Shown here: in pieces, positions 28,771 through 39,362 of the stretch | How the letters are laid out: every line of letters begins with the position of its first letter | Numbering within the stretch: position 1 is the stretch's first letter | Assembly: GCA_021732525.1 (NCBI GenBank) | Contig: JAKFUU010000002.1 | Location: 1 to 64,000, forward strand | Length of the DNA: 64,000 nucleotides | Reading direction: 5' to 3' | Origin: Sphingomonadaceae bacterium | Lineage (GTDB): Bacteria > Pseudomonadota > Alphaproteobacteria > Sphingomonadales > Sphingomonadaceae | Position numbers and translations under genes: made by a program | The notes under the pieces: model-generated | What the model was told of the DNA's origin: nothing | Database searches by the model: none | Seen by the model: only the letters and a program-made list of their open reading frames with translations

Positions 28771-30846
28771 ATGCGTCCCGATATACTCAATCCTCTATTT
28801 GCCGAAGTTCGCGCGATGCAAGGTGTCGGGCCAAAGCTGGCCAAGCCTTTGGAACGGCTGGGGCTGGAGCGGGTTAAGGATCTGCTCTATCATTTTCCGG
28901 CGAGCTGGACCTACCGCAAGCCAGCCGCCTTGCTCGACATGGATGACGTCGGCCAGAATATCATCATCCGCCTGATCATCGCCGAACATCGCGGCGGCAG
29001 CAGCCCGCGCGCACCCACGCGAATATTCGCCAGCGATGCCGAGGGCAATTATGTCACGCTGACCTTTTTTGGCCGCAACGGCGGCTGGGCGCGCAAGCAA
29101 TTGCCGCTTGGTGAAGAGCGGATCATATCGGGCAAGCTGGAACGCTATGGCGATGAGCTGCAAATTGTGCATCCCGACCATATTGAGCGCATGGATAGCG
29201 GCGATCGGCCCGGTTTGGCGGAACCCATTTATCCTTTGTCGGATGGCATAACCAGCCGCCGGCTGGGGCAATTGATTGGCGATGCGACGACGCGAATGCC
29301 CGCTTTGCCCGAATGGATCGAGCCGAGCCTTTTGGCGGCGCGGGGCTGGAGCGATTGGCAAACATCGCTGGCCGCCGTTCACCGGCAAGATAGCGAAATG
29401 GCCCGCGACCGATTGGCTTATGATGAACTGTTCTCGGGCCAACTGGCGATGCGGCTGGTCCGCCGAGCGATGGACCGCCGGGTGGGTGCAGCGGTAAAGG
29501 GCGATGGCCGGTTAACCGGCTTGCTTCGGCTTCCCTTTGACCTGACGGGCGCGCAAAAACGGACCATAGCGGAGATTGAGGGCGATTTGGCGCAATCGCG
29601 CCCGATGTTGCGCCTGCTTCAGGGGGATGTCGGATCGGGTAAGACGATGGTTGCCCTTATAACATTGCTGCGCGCGGTTGAGGCGGGCTTTCAGGGCGCG
29701 TTGCTGGCCCCGACGGAGATATTGGCGCGGCAGCATTTTTCGGGCCTCCAGCGGCTGTTATCGGGTCTTCCGGTGAATATCGCGATTTTAACCGGGCGCG
29801 ACAAAGGCCGCGCGCGCGAATCGACCCTGATGGGTCTGGCCGATGGCAGCATCGACATATTGATTGGCACGCATGCGATATTTCAAGAGGCGGTGCAGTA
29901 TAAAGCGCTCGCCGTCGCGGTGATCGATGAGCAACATCGTTTTGGCGTGTCGCAGCGGCTCATGCTGTCGCGCAAGGCCAAGGGCGTGCCGCATCTGTTG
30001 GTGATGACGGCAACACCCATCCCGCGCACGCTGGCGCTGGCCTGCTACGGTGAAATGGACAGCTCGCAACTGGATGAGCTGCCGCCGGGGCGCACGCCGG
30101 TGGAAACGCGCGTCATGTCCGCTGAGCGCCTGACCGAATTGATCGACGCGGTGGGACGGCATTTGGCGCTGGGTAAGCAAGCCTTTTGGGTTTGCCCGCT
30201 GGTCGAGGAAAGCGAACATAGCGACCTTGCCGCCGCGCAGCAGCGCGCGGAGCAATTGCGGCTGCGTTTTGGCGATGCCGTGGCGCTCGTGCATGGCCGG
30301 ATGAAGGGCGCGGAAAAAGATGCCGTTATGGCAGGCTTTATCGCTGGAAAAACGCGGCTGTTGGTGGCGACAACGGTGATCGAAGTGGGCGTAGATGTGC
30401 CCAACGCATCGCTGATGATTGTCGAGGCGGCGGACCGGTTTGGCTTGGCGCAGCTCCACCAATTGCGCGGGCGGGTGGGGCGCGGCGCGGAACAATCCAT
30501 ATGCTTGCTGGTGCGCAGCGCGAATATTGGCGAAACGGCGGCGGCGCGGCTCAAATTAATGCGCGAGACCAACGACGGATTCCGCATTGCCGAGGAAGAT
30601 TTGAAATTGCGCGGCAGCGGGGAGCTGCTCGGCACAAGGCAATCGGGGGACCGGCCGTTTCGCATCGCGACCGGCGAACAGGTGCGCCGCTTAATCGGTA
30701 TGGCGTCGGATGATGCGCGGTTGCTGCTGGAAAGCGAAAATGGCGGTGATGCGGATGGATTGGCGGGATCAAGGGGCCAGGCGGCCCGAATTGTGCTTTA
30801 TCTATTCGAACGCGACGCGGGTATTGCCACTTTGCGCAGCGGTTAA
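28771..30846 (+). CDS. recG: ATP-dependent DNA helicase RecG
   Basis: OB wedge domain plus 'LQGDVGSGKTMVALITLLRAVEAG', 'VIDEQHRFGVSQR', 'QLHQLRGRVGRG'. Confidence 0.97.
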   Translation: MRPDILNPLFAEVRAMQGVGPKLAKPLERLGLERVKDLLYHFPASWTYRKPAALLDMDDVGQNIIIRLIIAEHRGGSSPRAPTRIFASDAEGNYVTLTFFGRNGGWARKQLPLGEERIISGKLERYGDELQIVHPDHIERMDSGDRPGLAEPIYPLSDGITSRRLGQLIGDATTRMPALPEWIEPSLLAARGWSDWQTSLAAVHRQDSEMARDRLAYDELFSGQLAMRLVRRAMDRRVGAAVKGDGRLTGLLRLPFDLTGAQKRTIAEIEGDLAQSRPMLRLLQGDVGSGKTMVALITLLRAVEAGFQGALLAPTEILARQHFSGLQRLLSGLPVNIAILTGRDKGRARESTLMGLADGSIDILIGTHAIFQEAVQYKALAVAVIDEQHRFGVSQRLMLSRKAKGVPHLLVMTATPIPRTLALACYGEMDSSQLDELPPGRTPVETRVMSAERLTELIDAVGRHLALGKQAFWVCPLVEESEHSDLAAAQQRAEQLRLRFGDAVALVHGRMKGAEKDAVMAGFIAGKTRLLVATTVIEVGVDVPNASLMIVEAADRFGLAQLHQLRGRVGRGAEQSICLLVRSANIGETAAARLKLMRETNDGFRIAEEDLKLRGSGELLGTRQSGDRPFRIATGEQVRRLIGMASDDARLLLESENGGDADGLAGSRGQAARIVLYLFERDAGIATLRSG

Positions 30847-31166
30847 CCCCGCCGCGGCGCCACGCTTTTCAGCAAATCCATGAAATCGGGCAGGCGAATC
30901 ACCCTTTCAAATTGGAAACCTGCGCGATTTTCAACCGACCAGATAAGATGTGCTTCGATCCGGCCAACAACCGGTAAGCGCAATTCCACCCGGTCGCCGC
31001 GATCAAAGTCGGCATTGTTGTCAATCATAAATCCATGCGCGGAAATATTGATGATATGCACTTTGCGGTCACCATATATTTTGCTTTCGACAATTACCTG
31101 ATAATCGGCACGATGACGGGCCGCCCTGCGGAGGTCGTAATCATCCATTTCTATTGCATGGGCCAT
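30843..31166 (-). CDS. PilZ domain protein
   Basis: 'RRAARHRADYQVIVESKIYGDRKVHIINISAHGFMIDNN': R-rich plus NISAxGF PilZ signature. Confidence 0.85.
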   Translation of the reverse strand: MAHAIEMDDYDLRRAARHRADYQVIVESKIYGDRKVHIINISAHGFMIDNNADFDRGDRVELRLPVVGRIEAHLIWSVENRAGFQFERVIRLPDFMDLLKSVAPRRG

Positions 31167-31253
31167 ATTTGCGAGCGATCCCTTATTTATCTAGAGTCCC
31201 GTTTGACACAAATTTACCAATAAACAGTAAAAAACGGGCGATAAATGTATAAT

Positions 31254-32489
31254 TTATCTCGCCGGAAATTTCAACAAACCATGCTTTTTCTTGCCAGCCG
31301 AAATTTTGACAGGGTCAGATTGCGCCGCAATGGCGTGGTTTTCATCACTCACCATTACGCCGTCGACTTTGGCACCGCCGCCGCCGATCAAACGGCGCGC
31401 TTCTTTTTTGGAGCTAACAAAATCCAGCGCGAGCAAGGCATCGATGATCCCAATATGGCCTGCGTCAATTTCCGCCGATGGCAATTGCCCCCCTGACGCA
31501 CCATCCGCGAATGTTTGCCTTGCGGTTTCGGCGGCGGCATTGGCCGCATCGATACCGCGCGCCATCGCGGTGGCGGCATTGGCCAAGGCAATTTTGGCCT
31601 CGTTAATCTGCGATCCTGGAAGATTTTCCAGCCGCTCGATCTCGCGGGTTGGCAATTCGGTGAATAATCGCAGGAATTTGCCAATGTCCCGGTCATCGCT
31701 ATTGCGCCAAAATTGCCAATAATCATAGGTTGGCAGGAAATCCTCATGCAGCCACACCGCGCCATTAACGGTTTTGCCCATCTTCGCGCCATCCGCCGTT
31801 GTGATCAGCGGGCTGGTGATTCCGAACAGCTCGGCTCCTTCCATCCGGCGGGCAAGGTCGATGCCGTTGACGATATTGGACCATTGCTCCGACCCGCCGC
31901 ATTGCAATCGGCACCCTTCGCGGCGGTAGAGTTCCAAAAAGTCATAGGCTTGAAGAATCATATAGTTAAATTCAAGGAAGGAGAGCGATTGTTCGCGGTC
32001 CAACCGCTGTTTCACCGCGTCGAGCGTCAGCATCCGGTTGATCGAAAAATGCCGGCCCGCATCGCGCAGGAAGGAGATATAACCCAGCCCATCGAGCCAA
32101 TCGGCATTGTCGATCATGATGGCATCGGTTGGCCCGTCCCCAAAGGTCAAAAACCGTTCAAAGATCCTCAAGATCGACCGTTTATTGCTTTGAATTGTGG
32201 CGTCATCCAGCATCGGCCGCGCCTCGCTTTTGTCGGAAGGATCACCAATTTTGGTCGTGCCGCCACCCATGATAACGATGGGCTTATGCCCTGCCGCCTG
32301 CAACCGGCGCAGCGTCATAATCTGAACCAAGCTGCCAACATGAAGCGATGGCCCGGTGCAGTCAAATCCGATATAGGCCGGAATGCACTGTTTTTGCGCC
32401 AGAGCATCCAGCCCTTGCGCATCGGTCGTCTGATAAATATGGCCGCGTTCTTGCAAGAGACGCATTAAATCGGATTTAAATTCGGTCAT
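31254..32489 (-). CDS. tyrS: tyrosyl-tRNA synthetase
   Basis: 'AYIGFDCTGPSLHVGSLVQIMTLRRLQ', 'TADGAKMGKTVNGAVWL', S4 C-terminus. Start trimmed to MTEFKSD. Confidence 0.97.
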   Translation of the reverse strand: MTEFKSDLMRLLQERGHIYQTTDAQGLDALAQKQCIPAYIGFDCTGPSLHVGSLVQIMTLRRLQAAGHKPIVIMGGGTTKIGDPSDKSEARPMLDDATIQSNKRSILRIFERFLTFGDGPTDAIMIDNADWLDGLGYISFLRDAGRHFSINRMLTLDAVKQRLDREQSLSFLEFNYMILQAYDFLELYRREGCRLQCGGSEQWSNIVNGIDLARRMEGAELFGITSPLITTADGAKMGKTVNGAVWLHEDFLPTYDYWQFWRNSDDRDIGKFLRLFTELPTREIERLENLPGSQINEAKIALANAATAMARGIDAANAAAETARQTFADGASGGQLPSAEIDAGHIGIIDALLALDFVSSKKEARRLIGGGGAKVDGVMVSDENHAIAAQSDPVKISAGKKKHGLLKFPAR

Positions 32490-32517
32490 GCCGCGCTGAC
32501 TACAGGAGGATGAGCAA

Positions 32518-33063
32518 TTGAACAATATACAGAAACTGGTTTGTCACCCCAATATGCCGGGAAAGGGCGTTGATTCGATCGACGTGCAAGTCACGCTCAA
32601 ACCCGGCGGGCGGCTTTGGATGCGGTATCATATCGCATGCGATCCGGCGCATGTGCAGCTATCGGACCCCGCCGATCCGCTGCGCACCGATTTTTTATGG
32701 CACCGCACCTGTTTTGAAACATTCATCACGCGCGGCGGGCAAAGCCAGTATATCGAATTTAATTTTTGCCCGTCAAGCCGCTGGGCCGCTTATCAATTTA
32801 CCGATTACCGGAAAGGCGCGGCGGATTTGCCGGTGGAGGAGGCGCCCGCGATCCACCTTGACCTCAGCGAAACGCATATCGCGATCGAAGCCGATGTCTT
32901 GCTGCCCGAATCATGGCGCGACGGACCGATGATGATGGGTATCACCACCATTATCGAGGATGAGGAGGGAACGCTGTCTTATTGGGCATTGGCGCATCCG
33001 GGCGACAAGCAGGAGTTTCATGACCGCAGCTGTTTTATCCACCCGTTGCAGGCAGCGGAATAG
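32518..33063 (+). CDS. DOMON-like domain protein
   Basis: TTG start after AGGAGGA; 'FLWHRTCFETFI...YIEFNFCPSSRWAAYQFTDYRKG' DOMON-like family pattern. Confidence 0.75.
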   Translation: MNNIQKLVCHPNMPGKGVDSIDVQVTLKPGGRLWMRYHIACDPAHVQLSDPADPLRTDFLWHRTCFETFITRGGQSQYIEFNFCPSSRWAAYQFTDYRKGAADLPVEEAPAIHLDLSETHIAIEADVLLPESWRDGPMMMGITTIIEDEEGTLSYWALAHPGDKQEFHDRSCFIHPLQAAE

Positions 33064-33066
33064 ATT

Positions 33067-34269
33067 ATGAAATTCGGAATTGATCGGCTGATCACCGAAC
33101 CCTCGCTCCGCGCCGATCTGGCGGGGAAGCGGGTTGCCTTGCTCGCGCATCCCGCGTCGGTGACCGAAAATTTGGTGCATAGTCTTGACGCCTTGGCGGC
33201 GCTTGATGACGTCAACGTCACCGCCGCTTTCGGCCCGCAACACGGAATGCGCGGCGACAAGCAGGATAATATGGTGGAGACACAGGATTTCACCGATCCC
33301 ATCCATCAGATACCGGTTTTCAGCCTCTATGGCGAGGTGCGCCGTCCGTCCGGGCAGATGATGAGCACATTTGACACGGTGCTGATCGATATGCAGGATC
33401 TGGGTTGCCGGATTTACACCTTCATCACCAGCTTGCGCTATATGCTGGAGGCCGGCGCAGCGCATGGCAAATCGGTATGGGTGCTGGACCGGCCCAATCC
33501 CGCGGGCCGCCCGGTCGAGGGACTGATATTGCGCGAAGGATGGGAAAGTTTCGTCGGCGCGGGCGCGATGCCGATGCGCCACGGGCTGACGCTGGGCGAG
33601 ATGGGCCATTGGTTCATCGATCGGCTGGGCTTATCGGTTGACTACCGCGTCATTGAAATGGAAGGGTGGCAGCCGGCCCCCGGCTATGGTTGGCCAACGG
33701 ACCGAATTTGGATCAACCCCAGCCCGAATGCGCCCAATGTAACCATGGCGCGCGCTTATGCGGGCACCGTGATGGTTGAAGGTGCGACGCTAAGCGAGGG
33801 CAGGGGCACCACCCGGCCGCTGGAGATATTTGGCGCACCCGACATTGATGCGCGCCGGGTGATCGCGGAAATGCAAAGCTTCGCGCCGCAATGGCTGCAT
33901 GGTTGCATCTTGCGCGAATGCTGGTTTGAACCCACTTTTCACAAACATGCTGGCAAACTGTGCCACGGCGTTCAAATTCATTGCGAAGGGCCAAGCTACC
34001 GGCATGACGCCTTTCGGCCATGGCGGCTGCAAGCGCTGGCTTTCAAGGCGGTGCGGCGGCTTTATCCCGATTATCCGCTTTGGCGCGGCAAGGATTTTAA
34101 ATATGAATATACCAACGATATGCTGGCCATCGATGTGATCAATGGCGGCCCGTTGCTGCGCGAATGGGTCGATAATCCCGCGTCAACCGCCGATGACCTT
34201 GATGCCATCACGATTCCCGATGAGGATGCGTGGCGGGCGCAGCGGCAGCCGTTTCTGCTTTATGGATAG
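33067..34269 (+). CDS. DUF1343 protein (NamZ-like exo-beta-N-acetylmuramidase family)
   Basis: 'FGPQHGMRGDKQDNMVE', 'VLIDMQDLGCRIYTFITSL', 'VLDRPNPAGRPVEG', 'SEGRGTTRPLEIFGAP' DUF1343 motifs. Confidence 0.88.
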   Translation: MKFGIDRLITEPSLRADLAGKRVALLAHPASVTENLVHSLDALAALDDVNVTAAFGPQHGMRGDKQDNMVETQDFTDPIHQIPVFSLYGEVRRPSGQMMSTFDTVLIDMQDLGCRIYTFITSLRYMLEAGAAHGKSVWVLDRPNPAGRPVEGLILREGWESFVGAGAMPMRHGLTLGEMGHWFIDRLGLSVDYRVIEMEGWQPAPGYGWPTDRIWINPSPNAPNVTMARAYAGTVMVEGATLSEGRGTTRPLEIFGAPDIDARRVIAEMQSFAPQWLHGCILRECWFEPTFHKHAGKLCHGVQIHCEGPSYRHDAFRPWRLQALAFKAVRRLYPDYPLWRGKDFKYEYTNDMLAIDVINGGPLLREWVDNPASTADDLDAITIPDEDAWRAQRQPFLLYG

Positions 34270-34270
34270 C

Positions 34271-35449
34271 TCAGTTTTTCCGGCCCAATTCGCGCATGGC
34301 ATCATCGAGCCCCGCCAAAGTAAGCGGATACATCCGATCATTCATCAGTTCCCGGATGATTTTGGTCGATTGCGAATAGCCCCATTGCTGCTGCGGGACA
34401 GGATTCAGCCAAACCGATGCCGGATAAGTATTGCTGAACCGATGTAACCAGACCGCACCCGATTCTTCGTTAAAATGCTCAACAGAACCGCCGGGATGGG
34501 TAACTTCATAAGGGCTCATCGCGGCGTCGCCGACAAAGACAATTTTATAATCATGAGGGAATTTATGCAAAATATCCCACGTTGGCGTGCGCTCGGCAAA
34601 ACGGCGGCGATTGTCTTTCCACAACCCTTCGTAAGGGCAATTGTGGAAATAGAAAAATTCGAGATTTTTAAACTCGCTCGTTGCGGCGCTGAATAATTCC
34701 TCGCAAAGCTTGATGAAAGGATCCATCGATCCGCCGACATCAAGCAACAACAGCAGCTTGATCGCGTTGCGCCGTTCCGCACGCATGTGAATATCGAGCC
34801 AGCCCTGCCGCGCGGTGCCGTTGATCGTCTCATCGATATCCAGCTCATCGAGCGCACCGTCGCGGGCAAATTTGCGCAAGCGCCGCATCGCGATCTTGAT
34901 ATTGCGCGTGCCGAGTTCCTTGGTGCTGTCCAGATTTTGAAATTCGCGCTTTTCCCACACTTTTATCGCGCGTTTATGTTTGGATTCGCCGCCAATTCGC
35001 ACGCCTTCGGGATTATAGCCGCCATTGCCAAAGGGTGATGTGCCGCCGGTGCCAACCCATTTATTGCCGCCCTCATGGCGTTCCTGCTGCTCCTCCAGCC
35101 GCTTTTTCAGCGTCTCCATAATCTCATCCCAATTGCCCAGCGCCTTGATTTTTTCCATCTCTTCTTCGGACAGGAATTTTTCGGCAACCGCGCGAAGCCA
35201 ATCTTCGGGAATGTCAACCTGCTCTTGCCCATAATTGGTTAGCAGTCCTTTGAAAACTTTGTTAAAAACCTGATCAAACCGGTCGAGCAGCCCTTCGTCC
35301 TTGACAAATATCGAGCGCGATAGGAAATAAAATTCCTCGGGCGTGCGCTCAATCACGTCCCGGTCAAGCGCCTCCAGCAACAACAAATGCTCCTTCATGC
35401 TGGCCGAAATGCCGGCGCTGCGCAGTTCGTCAAGGAAGTTGAAGAACAT
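34271..35449 (-). CDS. VWA domain protein (CoxE-like)
   Basis: 'LLLLLDVGGSMDPFIKLCEELFSAA' MIDAS-like VWA; paired with MoxR-type ATPase. Confidence 0.9.
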   Translation of the reverse strand: MFFNFLDELRSAGISASMKEHLLLLEALDRDVIERTPEEFYFLSRSIFVKDEGLLDRFDQVFNKVFKGLLTNYGQEQVDIPEDWLRAVAEKFLSEEEMEKIKALGNWDEIMETLKKRLEEQQERHEGGNKWVGTGGTSPFGNGGYNPEGVRIGGESKHKRAIKVWEKREFQNLDSTKELGTRNIKIAMRRLRKFARDGALDELDIDETINGTARQGWLDIHMRAERRNAIKLLLLLDVGGSMDPFIKLCEELFSAATSEFKNLEFFYFHNCPYEGLWKDNRRRFAERTPTWDILHKFPHDYKIVFVGDAAMSPYEVTHPGGSVEHFNEESGAVWLHRFSNTYPASVWLNPVPQQQWGYSQSTKIIRELMNDRMYPLTLAGLDDAMRELGRKN

Positions 35450-35455
35450 CGGGCC

Positions 35456-36310
35456 TCACCCGTTCCGCCGCGCCATAAATGCCAACCGTTCGAACAGCAT
35501 CACATCCTGCTCGTTTTTGAGCAGCGCGCCGTGCAAGGGCGGGATGGCCTTGGTTGGGTCTTTATTTTGCAACACATCGAGCGGCATATCTTCGGCGAGC
35601 AGCAATTTTAGCCAATCCAGCAGTTCGGAGGTTGACGGCTTTTTCTTAAGGCCTGGCACATCGCGCACTTCGTAAAATATATCCATTGCCTTGGAGACGA
35701 GTATCTTTTGAATGCCCGGAAAGTGAACGTCGATAATCGCCTGCATCGTCCCGCGATCAGGAAATTTAATATAATGAAAGAAACAGCGGCGCAGAAACGC
35801 GTCGGGCAGCTCTTTTTCATTATTGGAGGTGATGATAACGATCGGGCGTTCGGCGGCTTTTATGGTCTCATGCGTTTCATAAACATAAAATTCCATGCGA
35901 TCGAGCTCTTGCAACAAATCGTTGGGAAATTCGATATCGGCCTTGTCAATTTCGTCGATCAGCAGGATGGGGAGTTCGGGCGCGGTGAAGGCCTCCCATA
36001 GTTTGCCCTTTTTGATGTAATTTTTGATATCATGCACCCGCTCATCGCCGAGCTGGCTGTCGCGAAGGCGGGCCACCGCATCATATTCATACAAGCCCTG
36101 ATGCGCCTTTGTGGTCGATTTGATGTTCCATTCGATCAGCGGCGCGTCCATCGCCTTGGCAATTTCCTGCGCCAGCACGGTTTTGCCCGTTCCCGGCTCG
36201 CCCTTGACCAGCAGCGGCCGGCGCAGCGTGGCCGCGGCGTTAACCGCCACCTTCAAATCGTCGGTCGCAACATAATTATCGGTGCCGGAAAAACGTCCAA
36301 ATTTGCTCAT
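35456..36310 (-). CDS. MoxR-family AAA+ ATPase
   Basis: 'LLVKGEPGTGKTVLAQEIAKAM', 'ILLIDEIDKADIEFPNDLLQELDRMEF'. Confidence 0.93.
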   Translation of the reverse strand: MSKFGRFSGTDNYVATDDLKVAVNAAATLRRPLLVKGEPGTGKTVLAQEIAKAMDAPLIEWNIKSTTKAHQGLYEYDAVARLRDSQLGDERVHDIKNYIKKGKLWEAFTAPELPILLIDEIDKADIEFPNDLLQELDRMEFYVYETHETIKAAERPIVIITSNNEKELPDAFLRRCFFHYIKFPDRGTMQAIIDVHFPGIQKILVSKAMDIFYEVRDVPGLKKKPSTSELLDWLKLLLAEDMPLDVLQNKDPTKAIPPLHGALLKNEQDVMLFERLAFMARRNG

Positions 36311-36322
36311 AATCATTCCCAA

Positions 36323-36340
36323 CTTAATCGATCGATTAAG
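36323..36340. promoter_or_regulatory. 18-bp perfect palindrome upstream of the MoxR/VWA operon
   Basis: cttaatcgatcgattaag is its own reverse complement, 12 bp or more 5' of the likely ATG at 36310. Confidence 0.4.
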
Positions 36341-36439
36341 CCGGAGTAATTGGACCGGTTGCGGATTGCAACCATCCTCATTCAGATTTTTGTTACGGTG
36401 CCGTGGATGCCTGCTCGTGGTTATCGGCCGGGCCGCGGA

Positions 36440-37165
36440 TCACACACCAAAATGTTGCATCTCGGTATGGCGGGCAGCAATAAGCTGCCACAAGCCACGT
36501 TGCTGCGCCAATAGCTGCTGCGCGCCGAACATCATCGCACGCTGTTTGGCCGCAGTGGACGCCAATTGTTCCGCCAAGGCGACCGTTTGAGACAGCGGCG
36601 GTAGCTCAAGTTCGAATGGTTCAATGCCCAGCGCCAATGCGCATTGATCCATCAGCGGACGGGTATGCTGCCAATCGATCGCAAAGGCAATCGCCGTTCC
36701 AGCGGCACAGCCTTGCCGATCGGAGGTTGCCAGCATTTCAAAGCTTTTAGATTGGCCAGCAATGATAGCGGTAATTTTCTCCTGCCCGCTCTGCCGCGCG
36801 ATTGGACCCGCCGCTACGATCAAGCGGTTCAAATAATGGCGTTCCGCCGCGAAAGCCTGAATAGTGCTTAACAGCCAGTCGCGTGCAGCATCGTCGACAA
36901 TTTTGGTGGCCGCATGATCGATAATACCAGGATGCTTGCCGTGAGAAATACATAGAAAATGCGTGATATCCGCAATTAAAGCAGGCCGCAGCGTCATAAC
37001 CGCAGACCGAAGATCCATTGCGTCGCGGCTATCATTGAGAAATTTAAAGATCGGCTTTGTTACATGCAAACTGCCATCTTGGGTGATTGCACGAAGCAAC
37101 ACCGCACCAAAATTGCCTGCTGCCGCTGGCGGCGGCGATAGATGCCGGGCAAAATTTTCCATCAA
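36440..37165 (-). CDS. conserved hypothetical protein
   Basis: 241-aa ORF with coding-like composition and no family recognised with confidence. Confidence 0.65.
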   Translation of the reverse strand: MMENFARHLSPPPAAAGNFGAVLLRAITQDGSLHVTKPIFKFLNDSRDAMDLRSAVMTLRPALIADITHFLCISHGKHPGIIDHAATKIVDDAARDWLLSTIQAFAAERHYLNRLIVAAGPIARQSGQEKITAIIAGQSKSFEMLATSDRQGCAAGTAIAFAIDWQHTRPLMDQCALALGIEPFELELPPLSQTVALAEQLASTAAKQRAMMFGAQQLLAQQRGLWQLIAARHTEMQHFGV

Positions 37166-37304
37166 AGTCTCCGATTAGGGTCGATGTCACACATCGCCCA
37201 TTCCCGGTTATCGGTAGCGCCAACTTCTAAAGGACTGGTTTACATCTGGCAAAATTTTGACGAATAATCGTAAAAAATTTGACAGTTCGCTTCGTCAAAT
37301 CTGC

Positions 37305-39353
37305 TTATTGATCAAGGAAACTACGCATTTTTCGGCTGCGGCTGGGGTGTTTTAGCTTGCGCAGCGCTTTGGCCTCAATCTGCCGGATACGTTCGCGCGT
37401 TACGCTAAATTGTTGCCCCACTTCTTCGAGCGTATGATCGGTATTCATACCAATACCGAACCGCATGCGCAGCACCCTTTCCTCGCGCGGGGTTAGGCTG
37501 GCGAGCACGCGGGTTACCGTTTCTTTCAAATTGGCCTGGATGGCCGCATCGACCGGAATAATCGCATTTTTATCTTCGATAAAATCGCCCAAATGCGAAT
37601 CTTCCTCATCGCCAATCGGTGTTTCCAGGCTGATCGGCTCCTTGGCGATTTTCATCACCTTGCGCACTTTTTCAAGCGGCATGGAAAGCCGTTCGGCCAT
37701 TTCTTCGGGGGTCGGCTCGCGGCCTTGCTCATGCAGAAACTGACGGCTGGTGCGCACCAGCTTGTTGATCGTTTCGATCATATGCACCGGAATGCGGATG
37801 GTGCGCGCCTGATCGGCGATCGACCGGGTGATCGCCTGCCTGATCCACCAAGTGGCGTAGGTTGAGAATTTATAGCCGCGGCGATATTCAAATTTATCCA
37901 CGGCCTTCATCAATCCAATATTGCCTTCTTGAATTAAATCAAGGAATTGCAAGCCTCTGTTGGTATATTTTTTTGCGATGGAAATGACCAGACGCAAATT
38001 GGCTTCGACCATTTCTTTCTTGGCAATGCGCGCCTCGCGCTCGCCTTTTTGGACCATATTGACGATCCGGCGAAATTCGCTGAGCGCCATTCCGGTTGCC
38101 GAGGCTATATCGGAAATTTCGCTGCGAACACGCTCCACCGCGCCCGCTTCATTTTCGGCAAATTTTGCCCATTTTTTGTCGATACCCGCAACTTCATCGA
38201 GCCAATGTTCGTCCATTTCATGATCGACATATCGGTTCAGGAAATCCCGGCGCGGCACCTTATGCCGCTCTGCCAAACGCAGCATCTGTCCGCCAAGCGC
38301 AGTGAGGCGGCGATTGAAGCTGTAAAGTTGATCCACCAGAAATTCGATTTTATTGGCGTGAAATTGCACGCTTTCAACCTCGGCGGTCAATTCTTCGCGC
38401 AATTTATTATATTTATTTTCGTTGGCGATGGATAATTCCGCGCCAATCGCCATGGCCTGCATCCGTTCGGATTGGATTTTGGAAAATTTCTTGAACAAGC
38501 TGGTGATATAGGCGAATTTTTCGAGCGCGGCGGGTTTCAGCGTTTCTTCCATTTGCGCCAGGCTAAGGGTGTTATCCTCTTCCTCGTCATCAATGGGCCG
38601 TTGCCGCTCGCTAACGTTGCCATCTTCGTCTTCGATGGTTTCGGGTTCATCCTCAACCTCTTCTTCTTCTTTGTACGAGGGGCCAGCGGTTTTTTCGCTT
38701 ATCTCACCATCGTCTTCGGATTCGCCATCCTCCTCCATTTTGTCCGGCGCCGGTTCTTTGGACAGCATGGCATCCAGGTCCAAAATTTCGCGCAGTTGCA
38801 TCTCACCATCATTCAGCGCGCGGGACCATTCGATAATCGCATGAAAGGTAATCGGGCTTTCGCATAGACCCAGGATCATCGTATCACGGCCAGCCTCAAT
38901 CCGCTTGGCAATCGCAATTTCGCCTTCCCGGCTGAGCAGTTCGACCGCGCCCATCTCACGCAGATACATCCGCACAGGATCGTCGGTTCGATCCGTGGTT
39001 TTTTTTGCGGCGGTAAGCGAGTTAGCGTCATTTTCGCCAACATTGCCATCGGCATTTTTCGTCAAATCTTCCGCGTCATCCGCTTCCGCGGCATCATCGT
39101 CATTTTCCACGATATTAACGCCCATCTCCGAAATGGCGGACATGACGTCTTCGATTTGCTCGGATGTCATTTGATCCTGCGGCAAAGCCTGATTCAGTTC
39201 GTCCACCGTAAGGTAGCCCTTACGCTTTGCTTTGCTCAGCAGTTTTTTGATCTCTACGTCGTTCAAATCGATCAGCGGAGCGTCACCATTATCCGCGGTG
39301 TCTTCATTTTTTTTTGCGCGCGTTACCAAATTAAATTTCCCTGATGTTATCAA
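37305..39353 (-). CDS. rpoD: RNA polymerase sigma factor RpoD
   Basis: '[36 protein letters not shown]', '[16 protein letters not shown]'. Start could be a downstream GTG (VTRAKKNED). Confidence 0.97.
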   Translation of the reverse strand: MITSGKFNLVTRAKKNEDTADNGDAPLIDLNDVEIKKLLSKAKRKGYLTVDELNQALPQDQMTSEQIEDVMSAISEMGVNIVENDDDAAEADDAEDLTKNADGNVGENDANSLTAAKKTTDRTDDPVRMYLREMGAVELLSREGEIAIAKRIEAGRDTMILGLCESPITFHAIIEWSRALNDGEMQLREILDLDAMLSKEPAPDKMEEDGESEDDGEISEKTAGPSYKEEEEVEDEPETIEDEDGNVSERQRPIDDEEEDNTLSLAQMEETLKPAALEKFAYITSLFKKFSKIQSERMQAMAIGAELSIANENKYNKLREELTAEVESVQFHANKIEFLVDQLYSFNRRLTALGGQMLRLAERHKVPRRDFLNRYVDHEMDEHWLDEVAGIDKKWAKFAENEAGAVERVRSEISDIASATGMALSEFRRIVNMVQKGEREARIAKKEMVEANLRLVISIAKKYTNRGLQFLDLIQEGNIGLMKAVDKFEYRRGYKFSTYATWWIRQAITRSIADQARTIRIPVHMIETINKLVRTSRQFLHEQGREPTPEEMAERLSMPLEKVRKVMKIAKEPISLETPIGDEEDSHLGDFIEDKNAIIPVDAAIQANLKETVTRVLASLTPREERVLRMRFGIGMNTDHTLEEVGQQFSVTRERIRQIEAKALRKLKHPSRSRKMRSFLDQ

Positions 39354-39362
39354 ACCGACCGG

